The notes under the pieces are model-generated. The model did no database searches. It was given only the letters and a program-made list of their open reading frames with translations, and was not told where the DNA came from. From Azospirillum thiophilum (GTDB lineage: Bacteria > Pseudomonadota > Alphaproteobacteria > Azospirillales > Azospirillaceae): a stretch of 64,000 bases of DNA. The stretch is taken from contig NZ_CP012403.1 of NCBI RefSeq assembly GCF_001305595.1, forward strand, positions 518,501-582,500, given 5' to 3'. The translations under genes and the position numbers were made by a program. Numbering within the stretch: the first letter of the stretch is position 1; each line of letters opens with the position of its first letter. This document shows, piece by piece, positions 23,709-31,734 of this stretch.

Positions 23709-24923
23709 TCAGTCCCTTCCGAGGATGCAGACGGAATGGTTGGAGGCGACGGCGCTGACCGAGGTGGCGAGCGCCACCCGTGCGTCCGGCACCTGCCGCG
23801 CGCCGCACTCGTGGCGGAGTTGCCGGACCGCCTCGATGAGATGGAAGATGCCGCCCGGCATGCCGGGGTGGGCGAAGGACAGCAGCCCGCCATGGGTGTT
23901 GACCGGCAGCTCCCCGCCCAGCTCGATGCGGCCGCCCTCGACGAAGGCCCCGCCCTCCCCCTTCTTGCAGAAGCCGAGATCCTCGAACTGCATCAGCGCG
24001 GTGATGGTGAAGCTGTCGTAGATCTCGGCAACGTCGATATCGGCCGGGGTCAGGCCGGCCTCGCCGAAGGCATCGCGTCCGGCAACCTTCTGCACCGTGG
24101 AGGTCAGGGTGAACTCGCCCTTGCGCGACGGCGGCAGCCCGACCCCGCCGGCCAGATGGCCCATGTGGTAGTAGGACTGCGCCTGGCCCGTGCCGAGCAC
24201 CCGGATCGGCCGCTGCCGAAGGTCGCGCGCCCGCTCCAGCGTTGTGACGACGAAGGCGCCGCCGCCGTCGGAGATCAGGCTGCAATCGAGCAGCTTCAGC
24301 GGCGTCGCGATCCGCCGCGAATTCATCACGTCCTCCACCGTGATCGGCTGCCGCTTCTGTGCCGCCGGGTTGAGGGCGGCGTGCTTGCGGCAGGCGACGG
24401 CGATGGCGGCGAGCTGCTCCTCCGTCGTGCCGTACTCGTGCATGTGGCGCGCGGCGGTCAGGGCGTAGAAGGCCGGGATGTGAGCGCCGTAGGGCACCTC
24501 GAACTCCAGCGAATGGGCCCCCAGTTCGGTATAGGCGGTCACCCCCTTGCCGGCGCCGGGGCCGCTCAGCAGATTGTCGGCCGACACCACCAGCACCGCC
24601 CGGCAGCGGCCCGACTGCACCGCCCATTGCGCAAGCTGCAAGGCGTAGCCGAAGGCGGCGCCGCCGGTGCGCAACGTGTCGCACAGGGTCTTGCAGTAGA
24701 GGCCGAGATGCTCGGCGATCAGCATGTGGTGGCGGACGTTGTCGTCGACGACCGACGCGGTGGTCAGCAGCCCGTCGATCTCTTCCTTCGGGATGCCGCA
24801 ATCCTCGATCGCCCGGCGCGCCGCCTCGACATAGAGACCGTTGGAGTGGGTGCCGGGCAGGTTGCCGACCGGTGTCTCTCCCACGCCGGCGATCGCGACC
24901 GCCACGGATGAACGCAAACTCAT
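23709..24923 (-). CDS. Ltp2-like thiolase-fold protein (lipid-transfer-protein type), second copy
   Basis: A 404-residue thiolase-superfamily protein starting at 24923 (MSLRSSVAVAIAGVGETPVG). As in the protein of 14243-15394, the nucleophile Cys is replaced (LRTGGAA, Gly87/Gly88), HDCF becomes YDSFT (Tyr302), and the C-terminal CxG is absent. It differs in having Phe350 where the other has Tyr329 (LLSFAHPG). It is followed by its own DUF35 gene. A retro-aldolase role on a different acyl-CoA is likely, or an acyltransferase-like role; the loss of one tyrosine makes the aldolase call weaker than for the first copy. Confidence 0.78.
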   Translation of the reverse strand: MSLRSSVAVAIAGVGETPVGNLPGTHSNGLYVEAARRAIEDCGIPKEEIDGLLTTASVVDDNVRHHMLIAEHLGLYCKTLCDTLRTGGAAFGYALQLAQWAVQSGRCRAVLVVSADNLLSGPGAGKGVTAYTELGAHSLEFEVPYGAHIPAFYALTAARHMHEYGTTEEQLAAIAVACRKHAALNPAAQKRQPITVEDVMNSRRIATPLKLLDCSLISDGGGAFVVTTLERARDLRQRPIRVLGTGQAQSYYHMGHLAGGVGLPPSRKGEFTLTSTVQKVAGRDAFGEAGLTPADIDVAEIYDSFTITALMQFEDLGFCKKGEGGAFVEGGRIELGGELPVNTHGGLLSFAHPGMPGGIFHLIEAVRQLRHECGARQVPDARVALATSVSAVASNHSVCILGRD

Positions 24924-24990
24924 CGGGTGCAACTCCAAGACAGTGATGTCGGGATAGAGGCTGAGAGGGAGGCCGCGACGGGGCCGGCGG

Positions 24991-25689
24991 CTATCCGAGA
25001 TAGGCCTTGCGCACAAAGTCGGTGGCGCCGAGTTCGGCGCTGCTGCCGGCGGCGATGACCCGGCCGTTCTCCAGGACGAAGCCGCGGCTCGCCACCGACA
25101 GCGCCTTGGCGACATTCTGCTCGGCGAGCAGGATGGCCAGCCCATCCTCCGCCAGCCGCCGGATGATCGCGTAGACCGCATCCACCACCACCGGGGCCAG
25201 CCCGAGCGACGGCTCGTCGAGCAACAGAAGCTTCGGGCGGGCCATCAGGGCGCGGCCGATGGCGAGCATCTGCTGTTCGCCCCCCGACAGCGTTCCCGCC
25301 GCCTGCCCCGCCCGCTCCGCCAACCGGGGAAAATGCCCGAAGACGCGGTCGAGGTCGGCCGCAATGCCGCCGTCCCGCCGCAGGAAGGCGCCGAGTTCCA
25401 GATTCTCGCGCACCGTCATCTGCGGAAAGACCTGCCGGCCCTGCGGCACCTGGACGATGCCCAGCCGAACCAGCCGGTCGTTGCCGATGTTGGCGGCCGG
25501 CCGGCCCTCGAAACGGATCTCCCCGGCGCGGACCGGCAGCAGGCCGGAAATCGCCAGCATCGTCGTGGTCTTGCCGGCCCCGTTGGCCCCCAGCAGGGCG
25601 GTGACGGCGCAAGCGCCGGCGTCGAAGGACAGATCGCGCACCGCCAGCGCCGCGCCGTAGCCGGCCTTCAGTCCCCGGACGCTCAGCAT
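24991..25689 (-). CDS. livF: branched-chain-type ABC transporter ATPase LivF
   Basis: A 232-residue ATPase with Walker A GANGAGKTT, Q-loop, signature LSGGEQQMLAIGRAL, Walker B LLLLDEPSLGLAP and the LivF-typical FPQMTVRENLELGAF. It powers import through LivH/LivM together with LivG. Its start overlaps the livG stop by seven bases. A 67-base gap separates it from the Ltp2-like gene downstream. Confidence 0.93.
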   Translation of the reverse strand: MLSVRGLKAGYGAALAVRDLSFDAGACAVTALLGANGAGKTTTMLAISGLLPVRAGEIRFEGRPAANIGNDRLVRLGIVQVPQGRQVFPQMTVRENLELGAFLRRDGGIAADLDRVFGHFPRLAERAGQAAGTLSGGEQQMLAIGRALMARPKLLLLDEPSLGLAPVVVDAVYAIIRRLAEDGLAILLAEQNVAKALSVASRGFVLENGRVIAAGSSAELGATDFVRKAYLG

Positions 25690-26441
25690 GGTTTCGCTCC
25701 TTCCGCATCGGACGCGCCGAGATAGGCGGCGACGACGGCCGGATCGCCCAGCACCCGGTCGGGCGCGCCGGTCGCGATCACCAGCCCGTGGTGCATCACC
25801 GTGATCCGGTCGGACAGCCGCCGGATCAAGGCGACGTTGTGCTCCACGAAGAGCACGCCGACCTCGAAACGCGAGGCGATGCGCCGCATCAGGTCGGCCA
25901 GCCGCTCGTTGTCCTTGCCGGCCAGCCCGGCCGCCGGCTCGTCGAGCAGCAACAGGCGTGGGTTGCAGGCCAGCGCGCGGGCCACCTCCAGCAGGCGCTG
26001 CTGGCCGTAGGCGAGCGTTTCCGCAGCCCGCTCCTCCAGCCCGGCCAGCCCGACCAGTTGGATCAGTTCACGGTCGTCCAGCACCCCCCTGCGCGTCCGC
26101 GGCAGCCGCTGGGAGGCAACCCGCAGGTTGTCGGCGACGCTGAGGCGGCCGAAGAGCTGCGGCGTCTGGAAGGTCCGGGCGATTCCGCGCCGGGTGACCG
26201 CCACAGGGTTGCAGCTGGGCAAGGCGGCGCCGTCGAGGCGGATGGTCCCGCCGCTCGGCTGCTGGAAACCGGAGACGCAGTTGATGACCGTGCTCTTGCC
26301 CGCTCCGTTGGGGCCGATCAGGGCGTGGATCTCGCCGCGCCCGATGGCGAAGCCGACGTCGGCCACCGCCGTCAGCCCGCCGAAGCGGACGCCCAGCCCG
26401 CTCACCTCCAGGAGCGGTTCGTCGGAAGGCCGCGCGGTCAT
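25683..26441 (-). CDS. livG: branched-chain-type ABC transporter ATPase LivG
   Basis: A 252-residue ATPase with Walker A GPNGAGKST, signature LAYGQQRLLEVARAL, Walker B RLLLLDEPAAGLAG, and the LivG-type GIARTFQTPQLFGRLSVADNLRVA. Its ATG overlaps the livM stop (ATGA). It forms the ATPase heterodimer with LivF at the cytoplasmic face. Confidence 0.93.
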   Translation of the reverse strand: MTARPSDEPLLEVSGLGVRFGGLTAVADVGFAIGRGEIHALIGPNGAGKSTVINCVSGFQQPSGGTIRLDGAALPSCNPVAVTRRGIARTFQTPQLFGRLSVADNLRVASQRLPRTRRGVLDDRELIQLVGLAGLEERAAETLAYGQQRLLEVARALACNPRLLLLDEPAAGLAGKDNERLADLMRRIASRFEVGVLFVEHNVALIRRLSDRITVMHHGLVIATGAPDRVLGDPAVVAAYLGASDAEGAKPC

Positions 26442-27436
26442 GCCGACGCCCTCCCTTTGCGAAACATCAGGCCGGCCAGACCCCCGGGGAAGATCAGGAG
26501 GACGGCGAGCAGGGCAAGGCCGTAGGCGACCTCCTTCAGCCCGGCGAAATCCATGACCACCCGTTCGAGCAGGGTCAGGGCGGTGGCGCCGACCACCGCG
26601 CCGGCAAGGCTGCCGAAGCCGCCGATGGCGATCGCCGTCAACTGCTGGAGCGTCACCCCCAGATTGAAGGAATAGGGATCGATGAAGCCGATCATCGCAG
26701 CGTAGAGCGCCCCGGCGAGGCCGGCATAGGCGCCCTGGATGGCGAAGGCGAGCGTCTTGGCGCCCTGCGCGTTATAACCGACGCTGGCGAGCGCCACCTC
26801 CGAATCGCCCAGCGCGGTGAGGACCTTCCCGATCCGTCCCGTCTCCATCAGCCGGTAGAGCAGGATCGCGACCGCCGTCAGCGGCAGGAACAGCAGCGCC
26901 ATGTCCGCCTGCCCCGTCAGCGCCACCCCGGCGACGACCGGACGCGGGACAGCCAGCCCGTCCGGCCCGTTGGTCAGCGCGTCGGCATGGACAAGGACGA
27001 ACTGGAAGATCTCACCGAAGCCGAAGGTGATCATCGCCAGATAGAGGCCGCCGGACCGCCACGCAACGAGGCTCACCGCCGTCGACACCGCCATGGCGGC
27101 CAGCACCGCCAGGGGCAGCGCCGTCAGGAAGGGCAACCCGAGGCGCATCTGCGCCAGCGCCGCCACATAGGCCCCCACCCCGAACAGCGCGCCGGTGGAC
27201 AGGGCGAACTGCCGCGCCACCCCGACGACCAGATTCGTGCCGATCGCCAGAAGGACGTTCACCAGCACGAGGTTGAGCGTGTGGAGTTCATACTCCGGCA
27301 GCAGGAAGGGAGTGGTGCCGAGCAGCCCACACAGAAGCAGCCCGCGGGCCAACCAGGTGCCGGTGCGGCGGCGCAACGGCGCGTCCGCGATCGTCGGCCC
27401 TATCCTCCGCTCCGGTCGAAGCTCGCGCCATGCCAT
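26438..27436 (-). CDS. livM: branched-chain-type ABC transporter permease LivM
   Basis: A 332-residue permease. The start at 27436 (MAWRELRPERRIG) is preferred to an upstream one because GGGAGGACTGCA precedes it. LivM hallmarks: LNLVLVNVLLAIGTNLVVGVARQFALSTGALFGVGAYVAAL and the loop GKVLTALGDSEVALASVGYNAQGAKTLAF. It is the first gene of the 14.4-kb minus-strand run that ends at 13028. The 221 bases upstream are AT-rich and hold a palindrome and a promoter-like pair of hexamers. Confidence 0.92.
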   Translation of the reverse strand: MAWRELRPERRIGPTIADAPLRRRTGTWLARGLLLCGLLGTTPFLLPEYELHTLNLVLVNVLLAIGTNLVVGVARQFALSTGALFGVGAYVAALAQMRLGLPFLTALPLAVLAAMAVSTAVSLVAWRSGGLYLAMITFGFGEIFQFVLVHADALTNGPDGLAVPRPVVAGVALTGQADMALLFLPLTAVAILLYRLMETGRIGKVLTALGDSEVALASVGYNAQGAKTLAFAIQGAYAGLAGALYAAMIGFIDPYSFNLGVTLQQLTAIAIGGFGSLAGAVVGATALTLLERVVMDFAGLKEVAYGLALLAVLLIFPGGLAGLMFRKGRASA

Positions 27437-27468
27437 TGCAGTCCTCCCCAGGACGTATTTGATGATTG

Positions 27469-27484
27469 ATGACTCGTCAGTCAT
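27469..27484. promoter_or_regulatory. operator-like palindrome ATGACTCGTCAGTCAT
   Basis: Inverted repeat ATGACT-CGTC-AGTCAT, 33 bases upstream of livM. The spacing and form fit TetR-family operators of the GACT..AGTC kind. The TetR gene inside the operon is the natural candidate to bind it. Binding is inferred only from position and symmetry. Confidence 0.45.
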
Positions 27485-27590
27485 GAAATGAGGCGTCTTC
27501 AATATTGGGCAAACCCACGCCGCCCGGCATTTCAAAGTCAGTACGGAATTTTGGAAGTCAAAGCCTCAGGACCGGGATACAATCCGGAAT

Positions 27591-27619
27591 ATTTATCATC
27601 GGATTCAATAATAAAACAA
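27591..27619 (-). promoter_or_regulatory. possible sigma-70 promoter of the liv/aldolase operon
   Basis: On the minus strand TTGTTT (27619-27614) and ATAAAT (27596-27591) are separated by 17 bases, in the most AT-rich stretch of the region (27520-27657). Transcription from here would give a leader of about 150 bases containing the 27469-27484 palindrome. In a GC-rich genome AT-rich hexamers occur by chance in AT islands, so confidence is modest. Confidence 0.35.
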
Positions 27620-27657
27620 GTCGAATTACGAGAAATTAAATACAATCTGTGCATGGA

Positions 27658-28839
27658 TCAATATGACTCTTGAAGTATTTCCATCACATCCTCCAGGGTC
27701 GTCACCGGACGAAGATTCGCCCGGACGAAAGCGTTGCCGAGCGCGCTTTCCGCCACGCGTGGCAGGCAGTCCTTCGGCACCCCCAATTCGGACAGGCGGG
27801 TCGGCAGCCCCAGCGACGCGATGAGGTCGCGCACCACGGCATCCGCGGATCGCCCTGCCCCGCCACAAGCCGCGGCGATCCAGCGCTGCCGCTCCTCCGA
27901 CACCGGCCGGTCATAGGCCAGCACCGCCGGCAGCAGCACGCAGGAGGTCAGACCATGCGGCACCCCGGCGACCGCACCCAACTGATGCCCCAGCCCATGG
28001 CTGGCCCCGAAGCGAATGCGCCCGATGCCCGCCCCCGCCAGCCAGGTGCCCTGCTGTCCGAGATGCCGCGCCTCCACCCCGCCGTCCGGTCCGGCCGAAC
28101 GCCGAAGCCCGTCGGCCAGCAGGCACAGACCGCGCAAGGCGAGCGCGTCGGTGAAGGGATTGGCGTCGCGCGACAGGACGGTCTCGATGCCGTGATCGAG
28201 CGCCCGAACCCCCGTGGACAGCCACAGGTCGCGCGGCGTGTCGCCGGCCAGCCAGGGGTCGAACAGCACGATGTCCGGCGCGAGGCTGTCCGATTTGTAC
28301 AGGTTCTTGATCCCGGTGACGCCATCCGTCGCCCCGGCGATCATGCCGAACTCGGCCGCCGAGAGGGTGGTGGGCACGGCCAGGATGGGCATCGGCCGCG
28401 TCACCGGCGACGGCCGGATCGTCCCGCCGGCATCGGGCACGGCGCGCAGCGCCAGCAACGACTCCCGGTCCGTCGCTCCGCCAGCCGCCGCCAGCGTTCC
28501 GATCTTGGCGGCGTCGAGCGCGCTGCCGCCGCCGATCACCAGGATCAGGTCCGGCTTCGTACGCCCGATCGCGGCGGCAAGCGCCAGCACCACCTCGAAC
28601 GGCGTGTGCGGCTTCAGCCCGTCGAACACCGGCAGGGCTGCCGGCCCCAGGGAAGCCAAGGCCTTCAGCACCAGCGGATGGCGGCGCAGCGAGCCGGTTA
28701 CCACCGGCAGGACCCGCGTGCAGGCCCGCTCCGCCACGATGGCGCCCAGCCTCTCGCCCAGCCGTACGCCGTAATGCACGTCCGGCTGGCGCAGCAGGGC
28801 CAGGGCACCACCCGTCACAAGCTCGGCGCTCTCGATCAT
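27658..28839 (-). CDS. iron-containing alcohol dehydrogenase / maleylacetate reductase family protein
   Basis: A 393-residue group III dehydrogenase. The nucleotide-binding stretch LILVIGGGSALDAAKIG is clear, as is AVPTTLSAAEFG. The metal-binding region has the pattern RALDHGIETV...HGLGHQLGAVAGVPHGLTSCVLLP, with His residues where iron or zinc ligands lie. It would reduce or oxidise an alcohol/carbonyl, or reduce a maleylacetate-like ene-dione, with NAD(P)H. The start at 28839 has GAGGGTGGAT upstream. It follows a binding-protein gene by 88 bases containing a hairpin, so it may be read through from the 31360 promoter. Confidence 0.82.
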   Translation of the reverse strand: MIESAELVTGGALALLRQPDVHYGVRLGERLGAIVAERACTRVLPVVTGSLRRHPLVLKALASLGPAALPVFDGLKPHTPFEVVLALAAAIGRTKPDLILVIGGGSALDAAKIGTLAAAGGATDRESLLALRAVPDAGGTIRPSPVTRPMPILAVPTTLSAAEFGMIAGATDGVTGIKNLYKSDSLAPDIVLFDPWLAGDTPRDLWLSTGVRALDHGIETVLSRDANPFTDALALRGLCLLADGLRRSAGPDGGVEARHLGQQGTWLAGAGIGRIRFGASHGLGHQLGAVAGVPHGLTSCVLLPAVLAYDRPVSEERQRWIAAACGGAGRSADAVVRDLIASLGLPTRLSELGVPKDCLPRVAESALGNAFVRANLRPVTTLEDVMEILQESY

Positions 28840-28873
28840 ATCCACCCTCGCTTTCCCGGTGCTCTGCGTGGTT

Positions 28874-28900
28874 GGGGGCGAGACGCGGCGTCTCGCCCCC
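28874..28900 (-). other. 12-bp perfect hairpin after the substrate-binding protein gene
   Basis: Arms GGGGGCGAGACG and CGTCTCGCCCCC with a 3-base loop, between the binding-protein stop and the dehydrogenase start. There is no following T-tract. Such hairpins downstream of binding-protein genes commonly protect the mRNA and raise expression of the periplasmic component relative to downstream genes. Confidence 0.55.
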
Positions 28901-28927
28901 GGCGGACGGCCTGGCCCGAACCGGCCG

Positions 28928-30136
28928 TCAGGGCGTGACCAGCGGGCAACCGCCCTCGGCCATCGGTCGATAGGCCTCCTCACCCGGCACACGGGCCAGC
29001 ACCTTGTAATAGTCCCAGGGAGTCCTGGAGTCCGCGGGGCTCTTGACCTCGAACAGGTACATGTCGCGAACGACGCGGCCATCGGCGCGGATCTTGAAGT
29101 CGTTGCTGAACATGTCGTTGACCGGAAGCTCCTTCATGGTCTTCGACACGGTCGGGGAGTCGTCGGTGCCCGCCTTCTCGACCGCCTTCAGATAGTGGCG
29201 CACGGCGCTGTAGACTCCGGCCTGCGCCGCCGTCGGTGCGCGCCCCCCGAACTTCTCCATGAATTTCCGCGACCAGGCGCGCGTTTTCTCGTCCATGTCC
29301 CAGTAGAAGGATTCGGTGAACATCAGCCCCTGGGCGTCCTTCAGGCCGATGGAGTGTACGTCGGTGATGAAGATCAGCAGCCCGGCCAGCCGTTGGCCGC
29401 CCTGCACGATGCCGAACTCGGCGGCCTGCTTGATCGCGTTCACCGTGTCGCCGCCGGCGTTGGCGAGCCCGATGACCTTGGCCTGGGACGCCTGCGCCCG
29501 CAGAAGGAAGGAGGAGAAATCCAGCGTGTTCAGCGGATGGCGGACCGTGCCCACGACCTTGCCGCCGGCCTTCTCGACGAAGGCGATGCCGTCGCGCTCC
29601 TGCGAATGGCTGCCGGCGTTGTCGCCGGTCAGGAAGAACCAGGTGTCGCCACCGCGCTTGACCGAGGCCCGCGCGGTGACGTTGGCCATCGAATAGCTGT
29701 CGTAGGTCCAGTGGATGGTGGTCGGCGCGCACTGCTTGCCGGTGAATTCGGTCAGCGCCGGCCCCGACAGCATCAGCATCCGGTTCTTCTCGCGGGTGAC
29801 GCTGAGCACGCCGAGCGCGGTGGCGGAATGCGGAACGTCGACGATGGCGTCCACCCCGTCCCGGTCGATCCATTCACGGGCGATGGCCGAACCGATGTCA
29901 GGCTTGTTCTGATGGTCGGCGCTGACGATGACGACCGGCTTGCCGGAGACCTTGCCGCCGAACTCCTCCACCGCCATTCGCGCGGCGACGACCGATCCTT
30001 CGCCGCCAAGGTCGGCGTACAGGCCCGACCGGTCGTTCAGCACGCCGATCTTGACGGTTTCATCCGAAATCTGCGCCGCCGCCGGGCCGCCCAAGGCGAT
30101 GCCCGACGCCACGGCGGCGATGAACGCCGCTTTCAT
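28928..30136 (-). CDS. ABC transporter substrate-binding protein, branched-chain type (third copy)
   Basis: A 402-residue periplasmic protein with signal peptide KAAFIAAVASGIALGGPAAAQ. It is a close paralogue of the protein from 16154-17383: both have VKIGVLNDRSGLYADLGGEGS / ITLGILNDQSGPYAA, the SADHQNKPDIG block, TIHWTYD, FTESFYWD and a CPLVxP end. No permease or ATPase gene is adjacent, so it presumably shares LivHMGF. It lies 57 bases after a thiolase gene. Confidence 0.88.
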   Translation of the reverse strand: MKAAFIAAVASGIALGGPAAAQISDETVKIGVLNDRSGLYADLGGEGSVVAARMAVEEFGGKVSGKPVVIVSADHQNKPDIGSAIAREWIDRDGVDAIVDVPHSATALGVLSVTREKNRMLMLSGPALTEFTGKQCAPTTIHWTYDSYSMANVTARASVKRGGDTWFFLTGDNAGSHSQERDGIAFVEKAGGKVVGTVRHPLNTLDFSSFLLRAQASQAKVIGLANAGGDTVNAIKQAAEFGIVQGGQRLAGLLIFITDVHSIGLKDAQGLMFTESFYWDMDEKTRAWSRKFMEKFGGRAPTAAQAGVYSAVRHYLKAVEKAGTDDSPTVSKTMKELPVNDMFSNDFKIRADGRVVRDMYLFEVKSPADSRTPWDYYKVLARVPGEEAYRPMAEGGCPLVTP

Positions 30137-30193
30137 GCCGTTTCCTCCAGAATTCTCGTTTATCGGTTTTTGTTCGGATGCGGCCGCGGGGAC

Positions 30194-31360
30194 TCAGCGC
30201 ACGCGTTCCAGCACGCTGACGTAATTGGCGACCGCGGCGCCGCCCATGTTGAAGATGCCGCCCTTCGTCGCCCCGGGAACCTGGATGCCGCTGGCCGTCC
30301 CCATCAACTGCATGGCGGTCATCACATGCATCGACACGCCGGTCGCGCCGATCGGATGCCCCTTGGCCTTGAGCCCGCCCGACGGGTTGACGGGCAGCCG
30401 CCCGCCGACCTCGGTCCAGCCCTCCAGCAGGGCGCGGTGCCCCTCGCCCGGCGGCGTCAGGCCCATCGCCTCATACTCGATCAGCTCGGCGATGGTGAAG
30501 CAATCGTGCGTCTCGACGAAATCGAGATCGTCGAGCCCGAGCCCGGCCTGCGCCAGCGCCTTGTTCCATGCGACCGCGCAGCCCTCGAACCGGGTCATGT
30601 CGCGCCCGCCCATCGGCAGGACGTCGTTGGCCTGCGCCTGCGCCCGCAGCCCGACCGATTTGGCCGCACCCACCGCGACGTCACCATGGACCAGCACCAG
30701 CGCGGCCGCCCCGTCGGACACCATCGAACAATCCGTGCGGCGCAGCGGACCGGCGACCAGCGGGTTGCGGTCGGACACCGTCCGGCAGAACTCGAATCCC
30801 AGATCCTTCTGCATATGGGCCAGCGGGTTTGCCGCGCCGTTCCGGTGGTTTTTGGCGGCGATGCGCGCCAGCGCGTCCGACTGGTCGCCGTAGCGCTGGA
30901 AATAGAGCTGTGCGATGCGCCCGAAGATCCCGGCAAAGGACAGGTCGCCGCCGTCCCCTTCCGCCAGATAGCTGGCCGACGCCAGCGACGCCTGCACCTG
31001 CGCGGCCGGGGCCGCGGTCATCTTCTCGACGCCCACCACCAGCACCGACCGCGCCCGCCCGGAACCGATGGCCATGGCGGCCTGACGGATCGCGGCGGAG
31101 CCGGTGGCGCAGGCGTTCTCGACGCGGGTCGCCGGCTTGAAGCGCAGCGCGCCGTCCGCCTGAAGGGCGAGCGAGGCCGGGAATCCCTGCGGATCGAGCC
31201 CCTGGTTGAAATGGCCGACGACGATCTCGTCGATGTCGGCGGGGTCCAGCCCGGCGTCGGCGATCGCATCGGCGGCGACGCGGACCACCAGCGATTCCAG
31301 GTTTTCGCCATCCAACTTGCCGAAGCGGGTGTGCGCCCAGCCGATGATGTGTCCCAGCAT
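30194..31360 (-). CDS. thiolase (acetyl-CoA acetyltransferase family), catalytically complete
   Basis: A 388-residue thiolase of the SCP-x-like group. Unlike the two Ltp2-like proteins in the window, it keeps the nucleophile (Cys84 in ENACATGS), the HDCF motif (His285) and the GHPIGATG His335. The C-terminal CxG is replaced by NMGGAAVANY. It should cleave 3-ketoacyl-CoA to acetyl- or propionyl-CoA plus a shortened acyl-CoA. It is the first gene of a minus-strand unit with a binding protein and a dehydrogenase, and is divergent from the kinase/ACAD operon. Confidence 0.88.
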   Translation of the reverse strand: MLGHIIGWAHTRFGKLDGENLESLVVRVAADAIADAGLDPADIDEIVVGHFNQGLDPQGFPASLALQADGALRFKPATRVENACATGSAAIRQAAMAIGSGRARSVLVVGVEKMTAAPAAQVQASLASASYLAEGDGGDLSFAGIFGRIAQLYFQRYGDQSDALARIAAKNHRNGAANPLAHMQKDLGFEFCRTVSDRNPLVAGPLRRTDCSMVSDGAAALVLVHGDVAVGAAKSVGLRAQAQANDVLPMGGRDMTRFEGCAVAWNKALAQAGLGLDDLDFVETHDCFTIAELIEYEAMGLTPPGEGHRALLEGWTEVGGRLPVNPSGGLKAKGHPIGATGVSMHVMTAMQLMGTASGIQVPGATKGGIFNMGGAAVANYVSVLERVR

Positions 31361-31734
31361 GTCTTGCCCTTCGCTTCGAGAGGGGGTGATCGGGAAGCGG
31401 CCTTATGGAGCGGTCCGGAGCATTTTTCAGGGCGCAAAGGCCCGGCCGCTCACCCTTGAGGAGCTGCCTGTGCTGCATTTATCGTCGGACAATCGAACTA
31501 TTGCTGCCGCGATCATTCGCTGTCAAGCGGCTTTCGGTCGGGTTCGATTTTTTGTGTCGCACAATATTCTGCGCTGCAGCGCGTTAATGAGCGTAATTTT
31601 CGATATTTTTCGCCCTCCCAAGCCTCTTGACGTTCAGCAAATTTTGAATCTACGATCCGATAGTCCGACTATAAATGCGCCGAGGCTGGCCGGCAACCCC
31701 GCCGCCCGCTCCATGCCCCTGCTCCGGATCGACC
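31361..31734. promoter_or_regulatory. divergent control region of the island
   Basis: A 374-base AT-richer region between the thiolase (minus) and kinase (plus) genes with no credible gene. It contains the palindrome ATAGT-CCG-ACTAT at 31660-31672 and a related half-site TCGTCGGACAATCGAACTAT nearby (31480-31502). These lie where a repressor would control the plus-strand operon. AT-rich patches at 31570-31650 probably hold the promoters. Confidence 0.45.

Noticed and set aside
24802..24990. Longer start for the Ltp2-like gene reaching 25181
   Set aside because: The upstream part antiparallels livF codons in another frame, while MSLRSSVAVAIAGVGETP at 24923 is a normal family N-terminus.
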